Virus record (IMG/VR): IMGVR_UViG_3300042402_004691
Span: 1-61,670 of that record
DNA length: 61,670 nucleotides
Direction: 5' to 3' (one strand)
Source of the DNA: a virus
How positions within the stretch are numbered: the first letter of the stretch is position 1; every line of letters begins with the position of its first letter. Made by a program: the position numbers and the translations under genes. Below, one piece after another: positions 46,430-55,732 of this stretch. The notes under the pieces were generated by a model that worked only from the letters and a program-made list of their open reading frames with translations, ran no database searches and was not told the DNA's origin.

Positions 46430-46993
46430 ATGAGATTACTTACTGAAAATAAAAGGGTTCGTATAAGTGAAGGATTGAATTGGCATATAACTAATAAAAC
46501 TCCTTTGTATGAGAATGTATATAGATTTGGTAGTAAAAACTATTTTCGTCTTTTCAATGAAGCGAGAAAATTATATAATAAGGGGTTGTTAGAAATAAGT
46601 TCTTCAACTGATAGATGGTTAATGAAAACCGATATTGGAAAATTGGGTTTATATGAAGGTAAGTTGGTAATGTTGGATATACCAATACAGATAAACGAAG
46701 CTGAATATCAAGGTAAAGATGTTGAACTCAATAAACCAAAAAGAAGTTCGGGTCCAAAGAAATACAAAGTGTATGTAAACAACGATAAGGGAAATGTAGT
46801 AAAAGTAAACTTTGGGGATGTTAAAGGCGGATTAAGTGCAAAGATAGATGACCCGGAAGCGAGAAAGGAATTTGCAAATAGACACGATTGTAAAAGTAAA
46901 AAAGATAAAACTAAAGCAGGTTATTGGAGTTGTAATCTCCCACGCTATTGGAAAGCACTGGGTGGTAGTGATAATATGAATACTTATTGGTAA
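46430..46993 (+). CDS. head-cluster protein with YWSC module
   Basis: 187 residues. After MRLLTENKRVRISEG comes an unassigned 90-residue part. A C-terminal module then follows: YKVYVNNDKGNVVKVNFGD, GGLSAKIDDPEARKEFANRH, and a Cys pair in DCKSKKDKTKAGYWSCN. This module recurs in phage structural clusters, but its function is unknown to me. RISE near the N-terminus fits the proposed prohead-protease site. It takes the place where T4 has sheath and tube genes. Confidence 0.65.
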   Translation: MRLLTENKRVRISEGLNWHITNKTPLYENVYRFGSKNYFRLFNEARKLYNKGLLEISSSTDRWLMKTDIGKLGLYEGKLVMLDIPIQINEAEYQGKDVELNKPKRSSGPKKYKVYVNNDKGNVVKVNFGDVKGGLSAKIDDPEARKEFANRHDCKSKKDKTKAGYWSCNLPRYWKALGGSDNMNTYW

Positions 46994-47253
46994 TGAAAGC
47001 GTATACTGAAAGTATAAAGAGTGAATATATAATAAGAGAGTTTGATGCTAATATAGATGTTAGTGAATTAGTTTGGCATAGAGATAAAAAGGATAGAGTA
47101 GTTGAAGTGGTAAGTGGAAATGGTTGGAAGTTTCAAATGGATAATCATTTACCATTAGAATTGAAAGAGGGAATGGTGTTACAGATACCTAAAGAAACTT
47201 TCCATAGAATAGGTAAGGGGGATACGAAATTGGTTATAAAAATTAAAGAATAA
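46993..47253 (+). CDS. small cupin-fold protein
   Basis: 86 residues from ATG 46993, overlapping the previous stop (TAATG). A TTG 6 nt upstream is a less likely start. WHRDKKDRVVEVVSGNGWKF, LKEGMVLQIPKETFHRIGKG and KLVIKI form the strand pattern of a cupin, with His as possible metal ligands. Small cupins are seen near portal genes in environmental T4-like phages. N-terminal SEYIIRE may be a processing site. Function unknown. Confidence 0.65.
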   Translation: MKAYTESIKSEYIIREFDANIDVSELVWHRDKKDRVVEVVSGNGWKFQMDNHLPLELKEGMVLQIPKETFHRIGKGDTKLVIKIKE

Positions 47254-47258
47254 AAAAA

Positions 47259-49037
47259 ATGGCAGAAGAAACTGATAGAAACTTTTTTGGTAGATTAAAG
47301 AAATTATTTTCAACAACTGCAATCGTAAGGATTGATAAGGAAGGTAACCGAAAGGTTGTAGATGTTGAGGAACGTCAAACAAACACAAACCTTTTACAAC
47401 TAAAAGATAGATATACCAAACTACAACGCTCTTTTTACGAAACGCATGCAGGTGCTCAATCGATGGCGTATCATCAGGTTCGTAAAGAACTATTTAGAGA
47501 TTATGATGCAATGGATAATGACCCAATCATTTCTTCTGCATTGGATATATATGCGGATGAGAGTACAACTAAAAATGAGTTTGGTGATGTATTACAAATC
47601 CGCTCATCAAATGAAAATGTAAGAGAAATACTACATAACCTATTCTATGATATTATAAATATTGAATTTAATCTCTGGCCTTGGACAAGAAACATGGTAA
47701 AGTATGGTGACTTCTTTTTAGGACTGGAAATTGCAGAAGGTAAGGGAGTTATAAATGTAATACCACAATCGGTATATTATAGTGAAAGAGTTGAGGGAGG
47801 AGACCCTAACAATGCAAACTCTGTAAAGTTTAAGGTAGAGCAGGATAGAACTGGTAAACTTGAATGGGAGAACTATGAAATGGCTCACTTCCGTTTATTA
47901 TCGGACACTAACTTTCTCCCATACGGTAAATCTATGATTGAAGGTGGTAGAAGGATTTGGAAGCAATTATCCCTAATGGAAGATGCGATGCTAATCCATA
48001 GAATTATGAGAGCACCTGAAAAGAGGGTATTTAAGATTGATATAGGTAATATACCACCGCAAGAAGTGGATAACTATATGCAGAAGATTGTGAATAAAAT
48101 GAAGAAGGTTCCCTTTGTAAATAAAGATACCGGCGATTATAACTTAAAATATAATATGCAAAATCTAACGGAGGACTTTTATTTACCGGTTAGAGGGGGT
48201 GATAGTGGAACATCTATTGAAAACCTAACAGGATTAGAATATGCTGCAACAGAGGATATTGAATTTTTACAGAAGAAATTATTTGCAGCACTTAGAGTTC
48301 CAAAAGCGTATTTATCTTATGATGAAAATATAAATGGTAAGGCTACCCTAGCGGCAGAAGATGTAAGATTTGCAAGAACGATTGAAAGAATACAGAGAAC
48401 CATCGTAAGTGAGTTGACGAAAATTGCAATAGTTCACTTAGCAGCTCAAGGGATTGATGATGCTGAAATGGTAAATTTTGATTTATCATTAACAAATGCA
48501 TCTACTATATATGAGCAAGAAAAAGTAAATCTTTGGTCTGAAAAGGTAAGATTGGCAACCGATATGGCGGCATTAAAGATGTTATCTAAAGAGTGGGTTT
48601 ACTCCAATGTATTTGGTATGAGTAACGATGAAATGGATGATGAGAGAGGTAAAATAGTAAATGACTTGAAGGATACATTCCGTTACAACTCTATAGAGAA
48701 TGACGGTAACGATCCAGCAGCTCAACCAGAACCAACAAAAGTGGAGGAAGAGTTGGAAGAATTAAAAAGAGAAATCTCAAACAGAGGATCTGGTGGAGCT
48801 GAAGGTGGTAGACCTAGAGAAGGTAACACCTATGGTAAGGATAAACATCCGTATGGTAGAGACCCATTGGGTGATAAAGAAAACCATACAGAAAGGAAGA
48901 GAGAAAACTACAATGGAGTAAGTAATAAAAAAATAGCACGTGAATATATAAATGGAATTTCATCAAAAAAGAAAATAATTATAGAAAAAAGTAACCTTTT
49001 AGATGAAAAAAATTTGTTAGATGATGATAAAATTTAA
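47259..49037 (+). CDS. gp20: portal protein, gp20-like
   Basis: 592 residues. LFRDYDAMDNDPIISSALDI, ADESTT, FNLWPWTRNMVKYGDFFLGL, AHFRLLSDTNFLPYGKS and RIMRAPEKRVFKIDIGNIPP are strong T4-type portal signatures. It forms the dodecamer at one head vertex, through which DNA passes, and nucleates head assembly. The C-terminus (from about 500) is charged, with a Gly-rich stretch and Lys-rich end. Length close to T4 gp20 (524), with a longer tail. Confidence 0.95.
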   Translation: MAEETDRNFFGRLKKLFSTTAIVRIDKEGNRKVVDVEERQTNTNLLQLKDRYTKLQRSFYETHAGAQSMAYHQVRKELFRDYDAMDNDPIISSALDIYADESTTKNEFGDVLQIRSSNENVREILHNLFYDIINIEFNLWPWTRNMVKYGDFFLGLEIAEGKGVINVIPQSVYYSERVEGGDPNNANSVKFKVEQDRTGKLEWENYEMAHFRLLSDTNFLPYGKSMIEGGRRIWKQLSLMEDAMLIHRIMRAPEKRVFKIDIGNIPPQEVDNYMQKIVNKMKKVPFVNKDTGDYNLKYNMQNLTEDFYLPVRGGDSGTSIENLTGLEYAATEDIEFLQKKLFAALRVPKAYLSYDENINGKATLAAEDVRFARTIERIQRTIVSELTKIAIVHLAAQGIDDAEMVNFDLSLTNASTIYEQEKVNLWSEKVRLATDMAALKMLSKEWVYSNVFGMSNDEMDDERGKIVNDLKDTFRYNSIENDGNDPAAQPEPTKVEEELEELKREISNRGSGGAEGGRPREGNTYGKDKHPYGRDPLGDKENHTERKRENYNGVSNKKIAREYINGISSKKKIIIEKSNLLDEKNLLDDDKI

Positions 49038-49053
49038 CAAACATAAAAATTAT

Positions 49054-49063
49054 TATATTTATA
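49054..49063 (+). promoter_or_regulatory. late promoter box
   Basis: Exact TATATTTATA, 41 nt before the ATG at 49105, the second-longest box-to-start distance here after the gp22 leader. Confidence 0.65.
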
Positions 49064-49104
49064 TGTGTTATATAGAATTCTAAAACAAAATATAGGGTAA
49101 TTAA

Positions 49105-49980
49105 ATGAAAAGAATTAAGCACTCAAAAGTGAAGAACACTGGGGTGTTATTTGAATTATTAGTAAGACAGATAACATTGGAGGTTCTAAACGGAGATAAA
49201 ACGGAAAATGCAAAGAAGATTGTTAAAGAATTCTTTGCACCAGGAAAAGAGTTAAATAACGAATTACGTCTTTATGAATTATTATTAAAGGAAAAGTATA
49301 GCTCTGAAGTTAGAGCTGAAAAGTTTGTTGATACTGTATGTGAAGCATATAATAAGTTAAATCCCAATAAACTAAACAAAGAAAAATACAATTTAATAAA
49401 ATCAATTAAAGAGAATTTTGACGTAGAACAATTTCTTTCTTCCCCTATAAGTAATTACAAAGTTCTTGCTTCAATATATAAAGTATTTGAGTCAAAGAAA
49501 TTACAAAATTACGATGTAAAAGATGTATTTAATTCTAAAATTAGTATTATAGAAAATATAACATCAAAGCCATCTATTAAAAAATCTAATGAGAGTGATG
49601 AAGCGGCTGAATTGGTTGAAATGTATAAGAAGCAAGATAAGGATATTCGTTTATTGACTTACAAAATCCTTATAGAAACTTTTAATGAGAAGTACACCAA
49701 TTTAGATGTAAAACAAAAAGAAATATTAAGAGAGTATATAAATAATATCAGTAACACTTCTAAATTTAAGGATTATTTTTCAGTAGAATTGAAAAAATCC
49801 ATAAATGAACTAACTGATTTGAATAAGAAAATCTGCGATGCCGTTACTAATATAAAATTAAACGAAACCATTTCAGTACTAAAATCTCAAAAAATTGGAA
49901 AAAGTGTAAGTGATGAACAAGTTTCAGTACTAATGCTATCTAAAGAGTTAGTTAAAGAACTAAAATCAAAACTAAAATGA
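49105..49980 (+). CDS. conserved head-cluster helical protein
   Basis: 291 residues, nearly all helical. KHSKVKNTGVLFELLVRQIT, KKIVKEFFAPGKELNNELRL and YELLLKE form a recurring opening in T4-like phages of marine origin, always close to portal and protease genes. Position matches T4 core proteins gp67/gp68, but no similarity is visible. Stop overlaps the next start (ATGA). Possibly a prohead core or assembly factor. Confidence 0.65.
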   Translation: MKRIKHSKVKNTGVLFELLVRQITLEVLNGDKTENAKKIVKEFFAPGKELNNELRLYELLLKEKYSSEVRAEKFVDTVCEAYNKLNPNKLNKEKYNLIKSIKENFDVEQFLSSPISNYKVLASIYKVFESKKLQNYDVKDVFNSKISIIENITSKPSIKKSNESDEAAELVEMYKKQDKDIRLLTYKILIETFNEKYTNLDVKQKEILREYINNISNTSKFKDYFSVELKKSINELTDLNKKICDAVTNIKLNETISVLKSQKIGKSVSDEQVSVLMLSKELVKELKSKLK

Positions 49981-50417
49981 ATTCAGCTAAGTTAAAGGAA
50001 ATCATACGAACTATTATTGGTGAAATCCAGAGTGAAGAAGAAATTGAAGAGGTTTCAACTACCGGCAGTGTATCTGGATATAATACTCCAAAAGCATTCG
50101 GTAAGGCTGGTGATGAAAAGGAAAAGGCTAAACGAATGGCTAAATCTGCTGGATACTCTGTAGTACATGAAGTAACTAATAGATATCATCAACTACGAAA
50201 GGAAGATGCAACTCCAAATCAAAAAATTGGTGTTGGTATTCGTAATATGAGAACTCAATTGGAAGAAATTGAAAAGTTTGTTGAATGGTATTCTAAAATA
50301 AAAACAGAAAGTGACTTGAACGGGTCCGATTATTGGAAACGAACTCAAAAACACTTAAATGTTATTAGAGAAAGATTAAATAAAATCTCACAAAAAATAC
50401 AAAACTTATCAGTATAA
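49977..50417 (+). CDS. head-cluster protein with candidate capsid-targeting helix
   Basis: 146 residues. MNSAKLKEIIRTIIGE is an amphipathic helix ending in IIGE, resembling the T4 capsid-targeting sequence cleaved by gp21. Then TTGSVSGYNTPKAFGK and a helical domain (NQKIGVGIRNMRTQLEEIEK, RERLNKISQKIQ). Probably packaged in the prohead core. No enzyme motif. Start overlaps the upstream stop, and its stop overlaps the next start. Confidence 0.6.
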   Translation: MNSAKLKEIIRTIIGEIQSEEEIEEVSTTGSVSGYNTPKAFGKAGDEKEKAKRMAKSAGYSVVHEVTNRYHQLRKEDATPNQKIGVGIRNMRTQLEEIEKFVEWYSKIKTESDLNGSDYWKRTQKHLNVIRERLNKISQKIQNLSV

Positions 50418-50959
50418 TGAAATTATCTCAATTAAAAGAAGAAATACGAAATATAATTAGAGAAGTAAAATTAGAAGAAGGTTTTACCAATCCTAAAGTA
50501 TCCAATCCAACTGAATTAGCTAAAATTGTGTTGGGTTGGTTTGATTTTTATACTGATTACATTGATGATGGTGGGCAGAGAAGACGAGCAATACAAAAGA
50601 ATGATAATACGCTAGAATGGTTCGGTTCTCATCCAGTAGATGTTAAGGAGAAAGCTTACAAGATAATCTTAGCACAAGCTAAAGGAGATAAATCTAAAAT
50701 TGAAAGAACTTTTGGTAAACATCTAAAAGAAGTAGTAACCGAAGAAAAGAAATACGACATCGGTTCTGGTTGGATGGGTAATGGTTTAACTATTTGGAAT
50801 AGAGCTGAAGAAAAAAATGGTGAATATAAAATAATTGCTCATATCAGTAAAGATGGAACACTAAAGATTTACGATAAGGCGTTGCCAAACGATATTAAGA
50901 AGATGTTTCAAATGTGGGCAGATACTATGAAAAAAGGTGATAGACCTGGTACATACTAA
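50417..50959 (+). CDS. head-cluster protein with candidate capsid-targeting helix
   Basis: 180 residues. MKLSQLKEEIRNIIREV repeats the helix-plus-E opening of the previous gene (IIRE). The rest has two parts: TELAKIVLGWFDFYTDYIDD with a SHPVDVKEKAYKIILAQAKG helix, and a strand-rich end, GNGLTIWNRAEEKNGEYKII. Not recognised. Context suggests an internal head protein. Confidence 0.6.
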   Translation: MKLSQLKEEIRNIIREVKLEEGFTNPKVSNPTELAKIVLGWFDFYTDYIDDGGQRRRAIQKNDNTLEWFGSHPVDVKEKAYKIILAQAKGDKSKIERTFGKHLKEVVTEEKKYDIGSGWMGNGLTIWNRAEEKNGEYKIIAHISKDGTLKIYDKALPNDIKKMFQMWADTMKKGDRPGTY

Positions 50960-50983
50960 CAATAAAATAAAAACAATACAGAA

Positions 50984-53317
50984 ATGAATAAAGAAACTTT
51001 GAAAGAGCTGGTAAAAAACATTTTGGGCGAAGAGTCTGAATATAAAGAATTTTTCAAAAAAGCATTAGATAAGGCTGGAAAATCTATACCTGATATGAGT
51101 GATGACGAGAAAAAAGCATTCTTCACTAAAATTGATGCCGCATGGGATGGTAAGGGTGAGAAGAAAACTGAAGGAAATACTTTCGGTGCAGAAAGAGCTA
51201 AAGCTATTGCCAGTGGTGATGACTCATTTAAGGTTGATGGAAAACCTTTCAAAGTAACTGGAGTTGATGCTGAAGATAAAGAAAATGCTGAAAAGTTTGC
51301 AAACGAAAGTGAATTACCCGCAGCAACATTACCAGCTTCAATCAAAGCAAAGTTAAGTATGGCTGTTGATAAAATTAAAGACTCTAAATTATCCTATAAC
51401 CAAAAAGTTCAAGTAGTTGGACAGGTAATGGATGGTTTGGGTATTGATAAGAGTGAGTTCACTAAAATGAGTTCAAAGTTAAAAGGTGCTATGGATGCTT
51501 CAAACGAAGGAAATACTTTTGGTGCAGAAAGAGCTAAGGCAATTGCTAAAGGTGATGACTCGTTTAAGGTTGATGGTAAACCTTTCAAAGTGACTGGAGT
51601 TGATGCTGAAGATAAAGAAAACGCTGAAAAGTTTTCTAACGAAAGTATTGTAAAAGAAGCTTCAGAGCCATTAAAGTTAAAAGGTATTAAAATTAACAAA
51701 AAGAGTGATATTACTTTTATTTTAGAAATTAGTTTCCTTATTGGTGAAGAAGTTGTTATTAGTTATTTAACTACTGGAACACAACAGGATGCACAAAAAC
51801 TAAAAAGTAAAATTGAAAAAGCATTCAATGCTGGAAAAATAGTTTCTCCATCAGGTATCGGTTATTACGCATACAATGAGTCAGTAATGAACGAAGAAAA
51901 ATATACTGTAATTGACCCAAATGGTAATCAAATGGGAGCTAGTGATAAAATGCAAGCTACAATGATTGCTAAGAAAAAGGGTGGTGAGAAAGCTGGATAC
52001 TTTGTAGTTTCTAATAAAAACGCATTGAAGGCTAGAAGAGCATTGGAAAAGTTTAAGGGAGATTTCACAAATCCAAAACTTAAAGATATGATGGCTGACC
52101 TTTTCTATGAGTCCGTAAACGAAGATTACGATGGACCTGCTATATTAAAAACTGGTGATAAAAACGCACTTAAAGTAGGTGAAACAATAACTATGAATAC
52201 AGGCGGTAAGAAAAAAGAATATAAAGTAGTAAAATCAAATGGTAATGGTGATTTTGTTCTACATTTAGTAGAGTCAGTAGAAGAAGCAACCACATCATCT
52301 GCACCTGGAGAATGGGTAGCATATTTATCAATGACAAGAGGTAAAAAGTTATTAAACACTTTTGATACCGCTAGAGGTGCTAAGCAGTTTTTAAGTAAAA
52401 ATGTGGATAAATTATTGGGTGGTGCTAATGTTGAGAGTGTAGGTATAATGACCAAACAACAATGGGATGAGAGAGAAGCCAAATACGCAGTAGAAGGTGT
52501 AAACGAAGCTGTTGATGTTAAAGCTGGGGGATATCGTCTTGTATCAAAACCTGATGAAGGAGTTAAACTATATTATGGTGGTAAAGTAATTGCAACCGGA
52601 TTTTATGATATGGATGATTGGTATTTTTGGATGAAGCATTCTAATTGGAAAGGAAGTGATATGGGATTTAATAATCCTAAAGAGATAATCAACTATTTTA
52701 GAGCAAAAAAGATTACAACCGAGTCAGTAAACGAAGCAGCAAAACCAACTATTAAAGTTGTAAATAAACTTAAAAATGAAGAAGGTATCCAGATAGTAGT
52801 AACTAAAACTACTGATGGTGATACAATGTATGGTGGGTTTGTAGTTCGTGGTAAACTTCAAAAAGTTATTCCAGTTGGTGCAAATAGTTCTAAAGAAGGT
52901 GTTAAAAAGAGAGCATTACAGATTTGGGACGAATTTGGAAAACAATTGGGTGAGAAGATAAACGAGGATAAAATTGACTGGGCAGATTTTTACAAAATGG
53001 CTAAAGATACTTCAGGATACAATCCTAATTTTGAAAAAAAATATGGAAAGGTATTGAGTAGACCTCATGTTGCAGATGCAGTAAAAACAGCAAAAGATTT
53101 CAAATCATTTATGCAATTTATACAAAAATTTGAAAACATAAACGAAGGAAATGCTTTTGGAATGGCGGTAACTGCGGCTAAAAAAGAAGGATTGAAAGAG
53201 TTTGAGTTTAACGGAAAAATGTATAAAGTTAAGCAAGGTTCTTATGAGAAAAACGAAGCCGCTAAAAAGCCAGTAGTTTTATCTGGATTTACTTTAGTGC
53301 CTGAAAAGAAAAAATAA
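50984..53317 (+). CDS. 777-residue modular head-cluster protein (beads on a string)
   Basis: 777 residues. It opens MNKETLKELVKNILGEE, again a helix ending ILGE. The body is a chain of small domains separated by short linkers containing NE followed by Ser, Ala or Gly (for example YNESVMNEE, YESVNED, VEGVNEAV, TTESVNEAA). Two 47-residue copies (EGNTFGAERAKAI, DDSFKVDGKPFKV, TGVDAEDKENAEKF) lie near residues 63-109 and 175-221, and a third, shorter copy near 721-755. No catalytic motif recognised. Linkers could be sites for the prohead protease; this is inference. Confidence 0.65.
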   Translation: MNKETLKELVKNILGEESEYKEFFKKALDKAGKSIPDMSDDEKKAFFTKIDAAWDGKGEKKTEGNTFGAERAKAIASGDDSFKVDGKPFKVTGVDAEDKENAEKFANESELPAATLPASIKAKLSMAVDKIKDSKLSYNQKVQVVGQVMDGLGIDKSEFTKMSSKLKGAMDASNEGNTFGAERAKAIAKGDDSFKVDGKPFKVTGVDAEDKENAEKFSNESIVKEASEPLKLKGIKINKKSDITFILEISFLIGEEVVISYLTTGTQQDAQKLKSKIEKAFNAGKIVSPSGIGYYAYNESVMNEEKYTVIDPNGNQMGASDKMQATMIAKKKGGEKAGYFVVSNKNALKARRALEKFKGDFTNPKLKDMMADLFYESVNEDYDGPAILKTGDKNALKVGETITMNTGGKKKEYKVVKSNGNGDFVLHLVESVEEATTSSAPGEWVAYLSMTRGKKLLNTFDTARGAKQFLSKNVDKLLGGANVESVGIMTKQQWDEREAKYAVEGVNEAVDVKAGGYRLVSKPDEGVKLYYGGKVIATGFYDMDDWYFWMKHSNWKGSDMGFNNPKEIINYFRAKKITTESVNEAAKPTIKVVNKLKNEEGIQIVVTKTTDGDTMYGGFVVRGKLQKVIPVGANSSKEGVKKRALQIWDEFGKQLGEKINEDKIDWADFYKMAKDTSGYNPNFEKKYGKVLSRPHVADAVKTAKDFKSFMQFIQKFENINEGNAFGMAVTAAKKEGLKEFEFNGKMYKVKQGSYEKNEAAKKPVVLSGFTLVPEKKK
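51170..51310 (+). repeat. 141-nt coding repeat, copy 1
   Basis: Near-identical to 51506-51646 and in the same reading frame; differences are mostly single, largely synonymous bases. Confidence 0.85.
51506..51646 (+). repeat. 141-nt coding repeat, copy 2
   Basis: Second copy of 51170-51310. A diverged third copy of the protein motif is encoded from 53144 to about 53250. Confidence 0.85.
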
Positions 53318-53330
53318 GTTATAGCTAAAT

Positions 53331-53340
53331 AATATTTATT
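53331..53340 (+). promoter_or_regulatory. late promoter box (weak)
   Basis: AATATTTATT, two mismatches to the consensus, 12 nt before the TTG at 53353. Confidence 0.4.
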
Positions 53341-53352
53341 TATTATGTGTAA

Positions 53353-53577
53353 TTGGAAACTTCACCATATAACTATCTAGCATTTAAGTTAGTATTAACT
53401 AATTCTATAATAGAAAACTTTATTATAGATAACAATATTGACATTTTAGCTTTTGTAGCCTATATTAGGAAAACAAATGATGTAGAGACCAGATTTATAA
53501 AAAATACAATAAACAATAAAAATGATATTTATTATAAAGAAATTTTGATAAGTAGATTTAGAAAACTAAATAAATAA
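53353..53577 (+). CDS. small protein with probable TTG start
   Basis: 74 residues, rich in Ile and Asn (LTNSIIENFIIDNNIDILAF). No in-frame ATG is available near the beginning; the frame appears to start with TTG at 53353. A weak late box 12 nt upstream and its stop 2 nt before gp21 support expression. Not recognised, and somewhat less certain than its neighbours. Confidence 0.5.
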   Translation: METSPYNYLAFKLVLTNSIIENFIIDNNIDILAFVAYIRKTNDVETRFIKNTINNKNDIYYKEILISRFRKLNK

Positions 53578-53579
53578 AA

Positions 53580-54176
53580 ATGAATAAGGGATTATTAATA
53601 GAAACTCAATTATTTGAAGGCAAAGTTCAAGAAGATGCTAGTGGTAGAGTCTTGGTAAACGGAGTTTTACAGAGAGCTGGTGCAGAAAACCAAAATGGTA
53701 GAGTGTATCCTAAATCCATTCTTGAAAGAGAAGCTAAAAAGTATGAGCAACTAATTAAAGAGAGAAGAGCATTGGGGGAATTAGACCATCCAGACTCTTC
53801 AGTAATCAACTTAAAAAATGTATCACACAACATTAGAGAAATACATTGGGAAGGTGATGATTTAGTTGGAACTGTTGAAATACTCCCTACTCCATCTGGT
53901 AACATTCTAAAAGAGTTATTGAACGCTGGAATACTTTTGGGTATATCATCTAGAGGTATGGGTTCAACTAAACCTGTTGGAGGTAATAAGGTGGAGGTTC
54001 AAGAAGACTTTGAATTAGTTGGTTGGGATTTCGTATCTAACCCTTCAACTCATGGTGCATTTATGAGACCTATGAATGAGAGTGTGAGTAAAAAACTGCA
54101 AGAGCAGACGAATGTATGTGGAGATTATTGCAGAGCGCAAGACCTTATGAGAGAAATAATAACTGAAATTGGATAA
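53580..54176 (+). CDS. gp21: prohead protease, gp21-like
   Basis: 198 residues, the usual length. LGELDHPDSSVINLKNVSH contains His70 and LLGISSRGMGS contains Ser123/Ser124, the catalytic pair of the gp21 (S78-like) serine protease. QNGRVYPKSILER and DFELVGWDFVSNPSTHGAFM are strong family signatures. It cuts scaffold, capsid protein and internal proteins after Glu during head maturation, so the E-ending sites noted in nearby genes are its expected substrates. Confidence 0.93.
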   Translation: MNKGLLIETQLFEGKVQEDASGRVLVNGVLQRAGAENQNGRVYPKSILEREAKKYEQLIKERRALGELDHPDSSVINLKNVSHNIREIHWEGDDLVGTVEILPTPSGNILKELLNAGILLGISSRGMGSTKPVGGNKVEVQEDFELVGWDFVSNPSTHGAFMRPMNESVSKKLQEQTNVCGDYCRAQDLMREIITEIG

Positions 54177-54180
54177 CAAA

Positions 54181-54915
54181 ATGGCAAGAGAAGAATTTGA
54201 TATATATAATTATGTTCATAAGAACAAATTTAACTTAAAAGTTGAAGAACCTGCTCATGCAACTAAAGTTGCTAAAGCGTATAATGATATTCGTAAAACC
54301 AACATCAATGAAATTAAAATTGTTGATGGTAAGTTTTCATTATCAGAGTCATTAAGTTCTAATACAGATAGACCATTTGCAACTGAAGTTAAAAAGCACT
54401 TTTTGGAAATCATTTCTACATACACATCATTCCACGAACAAATGAAGAGAAACTCTGACATTGTGGAAACTGCTGATACATTAGGTGGTGTAATTGAGGC
54501 TGCTAAAACTCTCACATTGAAAGAAGCTGGTGATTGGTTTGATAAAGTAACGGTGAAGCGTAACATGAAAGAATTGGATAGGCTGGATACATCATTTGAT
54601 AAGGTAGCAAAAGAAGCCAGAGCATTAGACCAAAGATTACACGCACTTTACGAAGATATGGGTAACATTTTGGGAAGATACTACGAAATCTCAGACTTAG
54701 ATCCTAATGTAATGAGAGAGAGATTGGGATTAAAAGAAAAAGTTGAAGAGTCTGTATATAGTGTAGTTGTATCACAGAATGGTAAAAAGATTGGCAAGAA
54801 AACTGCATCTAAATCTCAATTAAAAGAAACTGTTTCTAGATTAAAATCAAAATATACTAACTCTACCATTTCTATATTAAATGAGAGTGGTAAGGTTGTA
54901 AAGATTGTAAAATAA
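54181..54915 (+). CDS. helical head-cluster protein
   Basis: 244 residues from ATG 54181, 4 nt after the protease stop; a TTG at 54169 overlaps that gene and is less likely. Long helices (PFATEVKKHFLEIISTYTSF, KRNMKELDRLDTSFDKVAKE) precede a C-terminal 55-residue module (SVYSVVVSQNGKKIGKKTAS) that begins after VEES. Likely a prohead core or internal protein by position. No known motif. Confidence 0.65.
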   Translation: MAREEFDIYNYVHKNKFNLKVEEPAHATKVAKAYNDIRKTNINEIKIVDGKFSLSESLSSNTDRPFATEVKKHFLEIISTYTSFHEQMKRNSDIVETADTLGGVIEAAKTLTLKEAGDWFDKVTVKRNMKELDRLDTSFDKVAKEARALDQRLHALYEDMGNILGRYYEISDLDPNVMRERLGLKEKVEESVYSVVVSQNGKKIGKKTASKSQLKETVSRLKSKYTNSTISILNESGKVVKIVK

Positions 54916-54922
54916 TATACCG

Positions 54923-55732
54923 ATGATAAAATTAGGTGGTTTAATTAAAGAAGCATTGGGAAAGCCAGGACAACTAATCCCAAATCCTTATGCTCGAGCA
55001 TTTGCTCCTATAAAAGAAGCAGATGAGGATCATGAAGTTAAAATGGCTCAAGGGCAGTTGGATTACATTATAAAAACCGCTAATGAATTAAAACAAAAGC
55101 TGGGAAATGCTGAAAAGAATATTCCAGGTTGGATACAAGACCATATAAGTAAAGCACATAGTTATTTACACCAATCCAATTCAGGTTATCACGAATACAA
55201 TGGTGGTATGAACGAAGAGGCACCGTGTTGGAAAGGATATAAGCAAGTTGGTATGAAAGATAAGGGTGGTAGACAAGTTCCAAATTGTGTACCTAATGAG
55301 TCTGTAGTGAATGAGAGTGATTATAACTTCGGTTCTACGGAGTACACACTTAAAAATATGACTCCATCTCAAATACAGGATTTGGCATTAGCGTATCAAC
55401 AAGCAAATATTACTAGAATAACTGGAAAAACTATGGATGGTAGAATTAGAGCTTCTAGGGATTTGGCTAGGTTAGTTGGTAAAAACCCAATAAAACCTGA
55501 TGAAAAATCTAAAGAACCCGCTTTATTACTACAACTATATAAATCAAAACTTATTAGTTTGGATGATTATAAAAAATTATATAATGAATTATTGACTAAG
55601 TTGAAAAGCGTAAATGCAAAATATATATTAAAGTATGATCCAGCTGGTAGAAATGATAAAACACTTGATAAAGTGTTGGCAAAAGCAGCCGCTAAAGCAG
55701 ATATGAGGCAAGATTTTAATTATAGGAGATAA
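54923..55732 (+). CDS. head-cluster protein with recurring phage core module and CxxxY/NC module
   Basis: 269 residues. MIKLGGLIKEALG is a short helix like the other openings. Residues about 38-90 (MAQGQLDYIIKTANELKQKL, IPGWIQDHISKAHSYLHQ) are a helical module seen repeatedly in head clusters of T4-like marine phages. It is followed by a Cys-pair module (PCWKGYKQVGMKDKGGRQVP then NCVP) and an NESVVNES linker. The C-terminal 140 residues are helical. Probably a prohead core or packaged protein. A strong terminator follows. Confidence 0.65.
   Translation: MIKLGGLIKEALGKPGQLIPNPYARAFAPIKEADEDHEVKMAQGQLDYIIKTANELKQKLGNAEKNIPGWIQDHISKAHSYLHQSNSGYHEYNGGMNEEAPCWKGYKQVGMKDKGGRQVPNCVPNESVVNESDYNFGSTEYTLKNMTPSQIQDLALAYQQANITRITGKTMDGRIRASRDLARLVGKNPIKPDEKSKEPALLLQLYKSKLISLDDYKKLYNELLTKLKSVNAKYILKYDPAGRNDKTLDKVLAKAAAKADMRQDFNYRR

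Noticed and set aside
51170-51646. CRISPR-like or mobile repeat
   Set aside because: The two 141-nt copies are in frame within a protein, with no spacers and no terminal inverted repeats.
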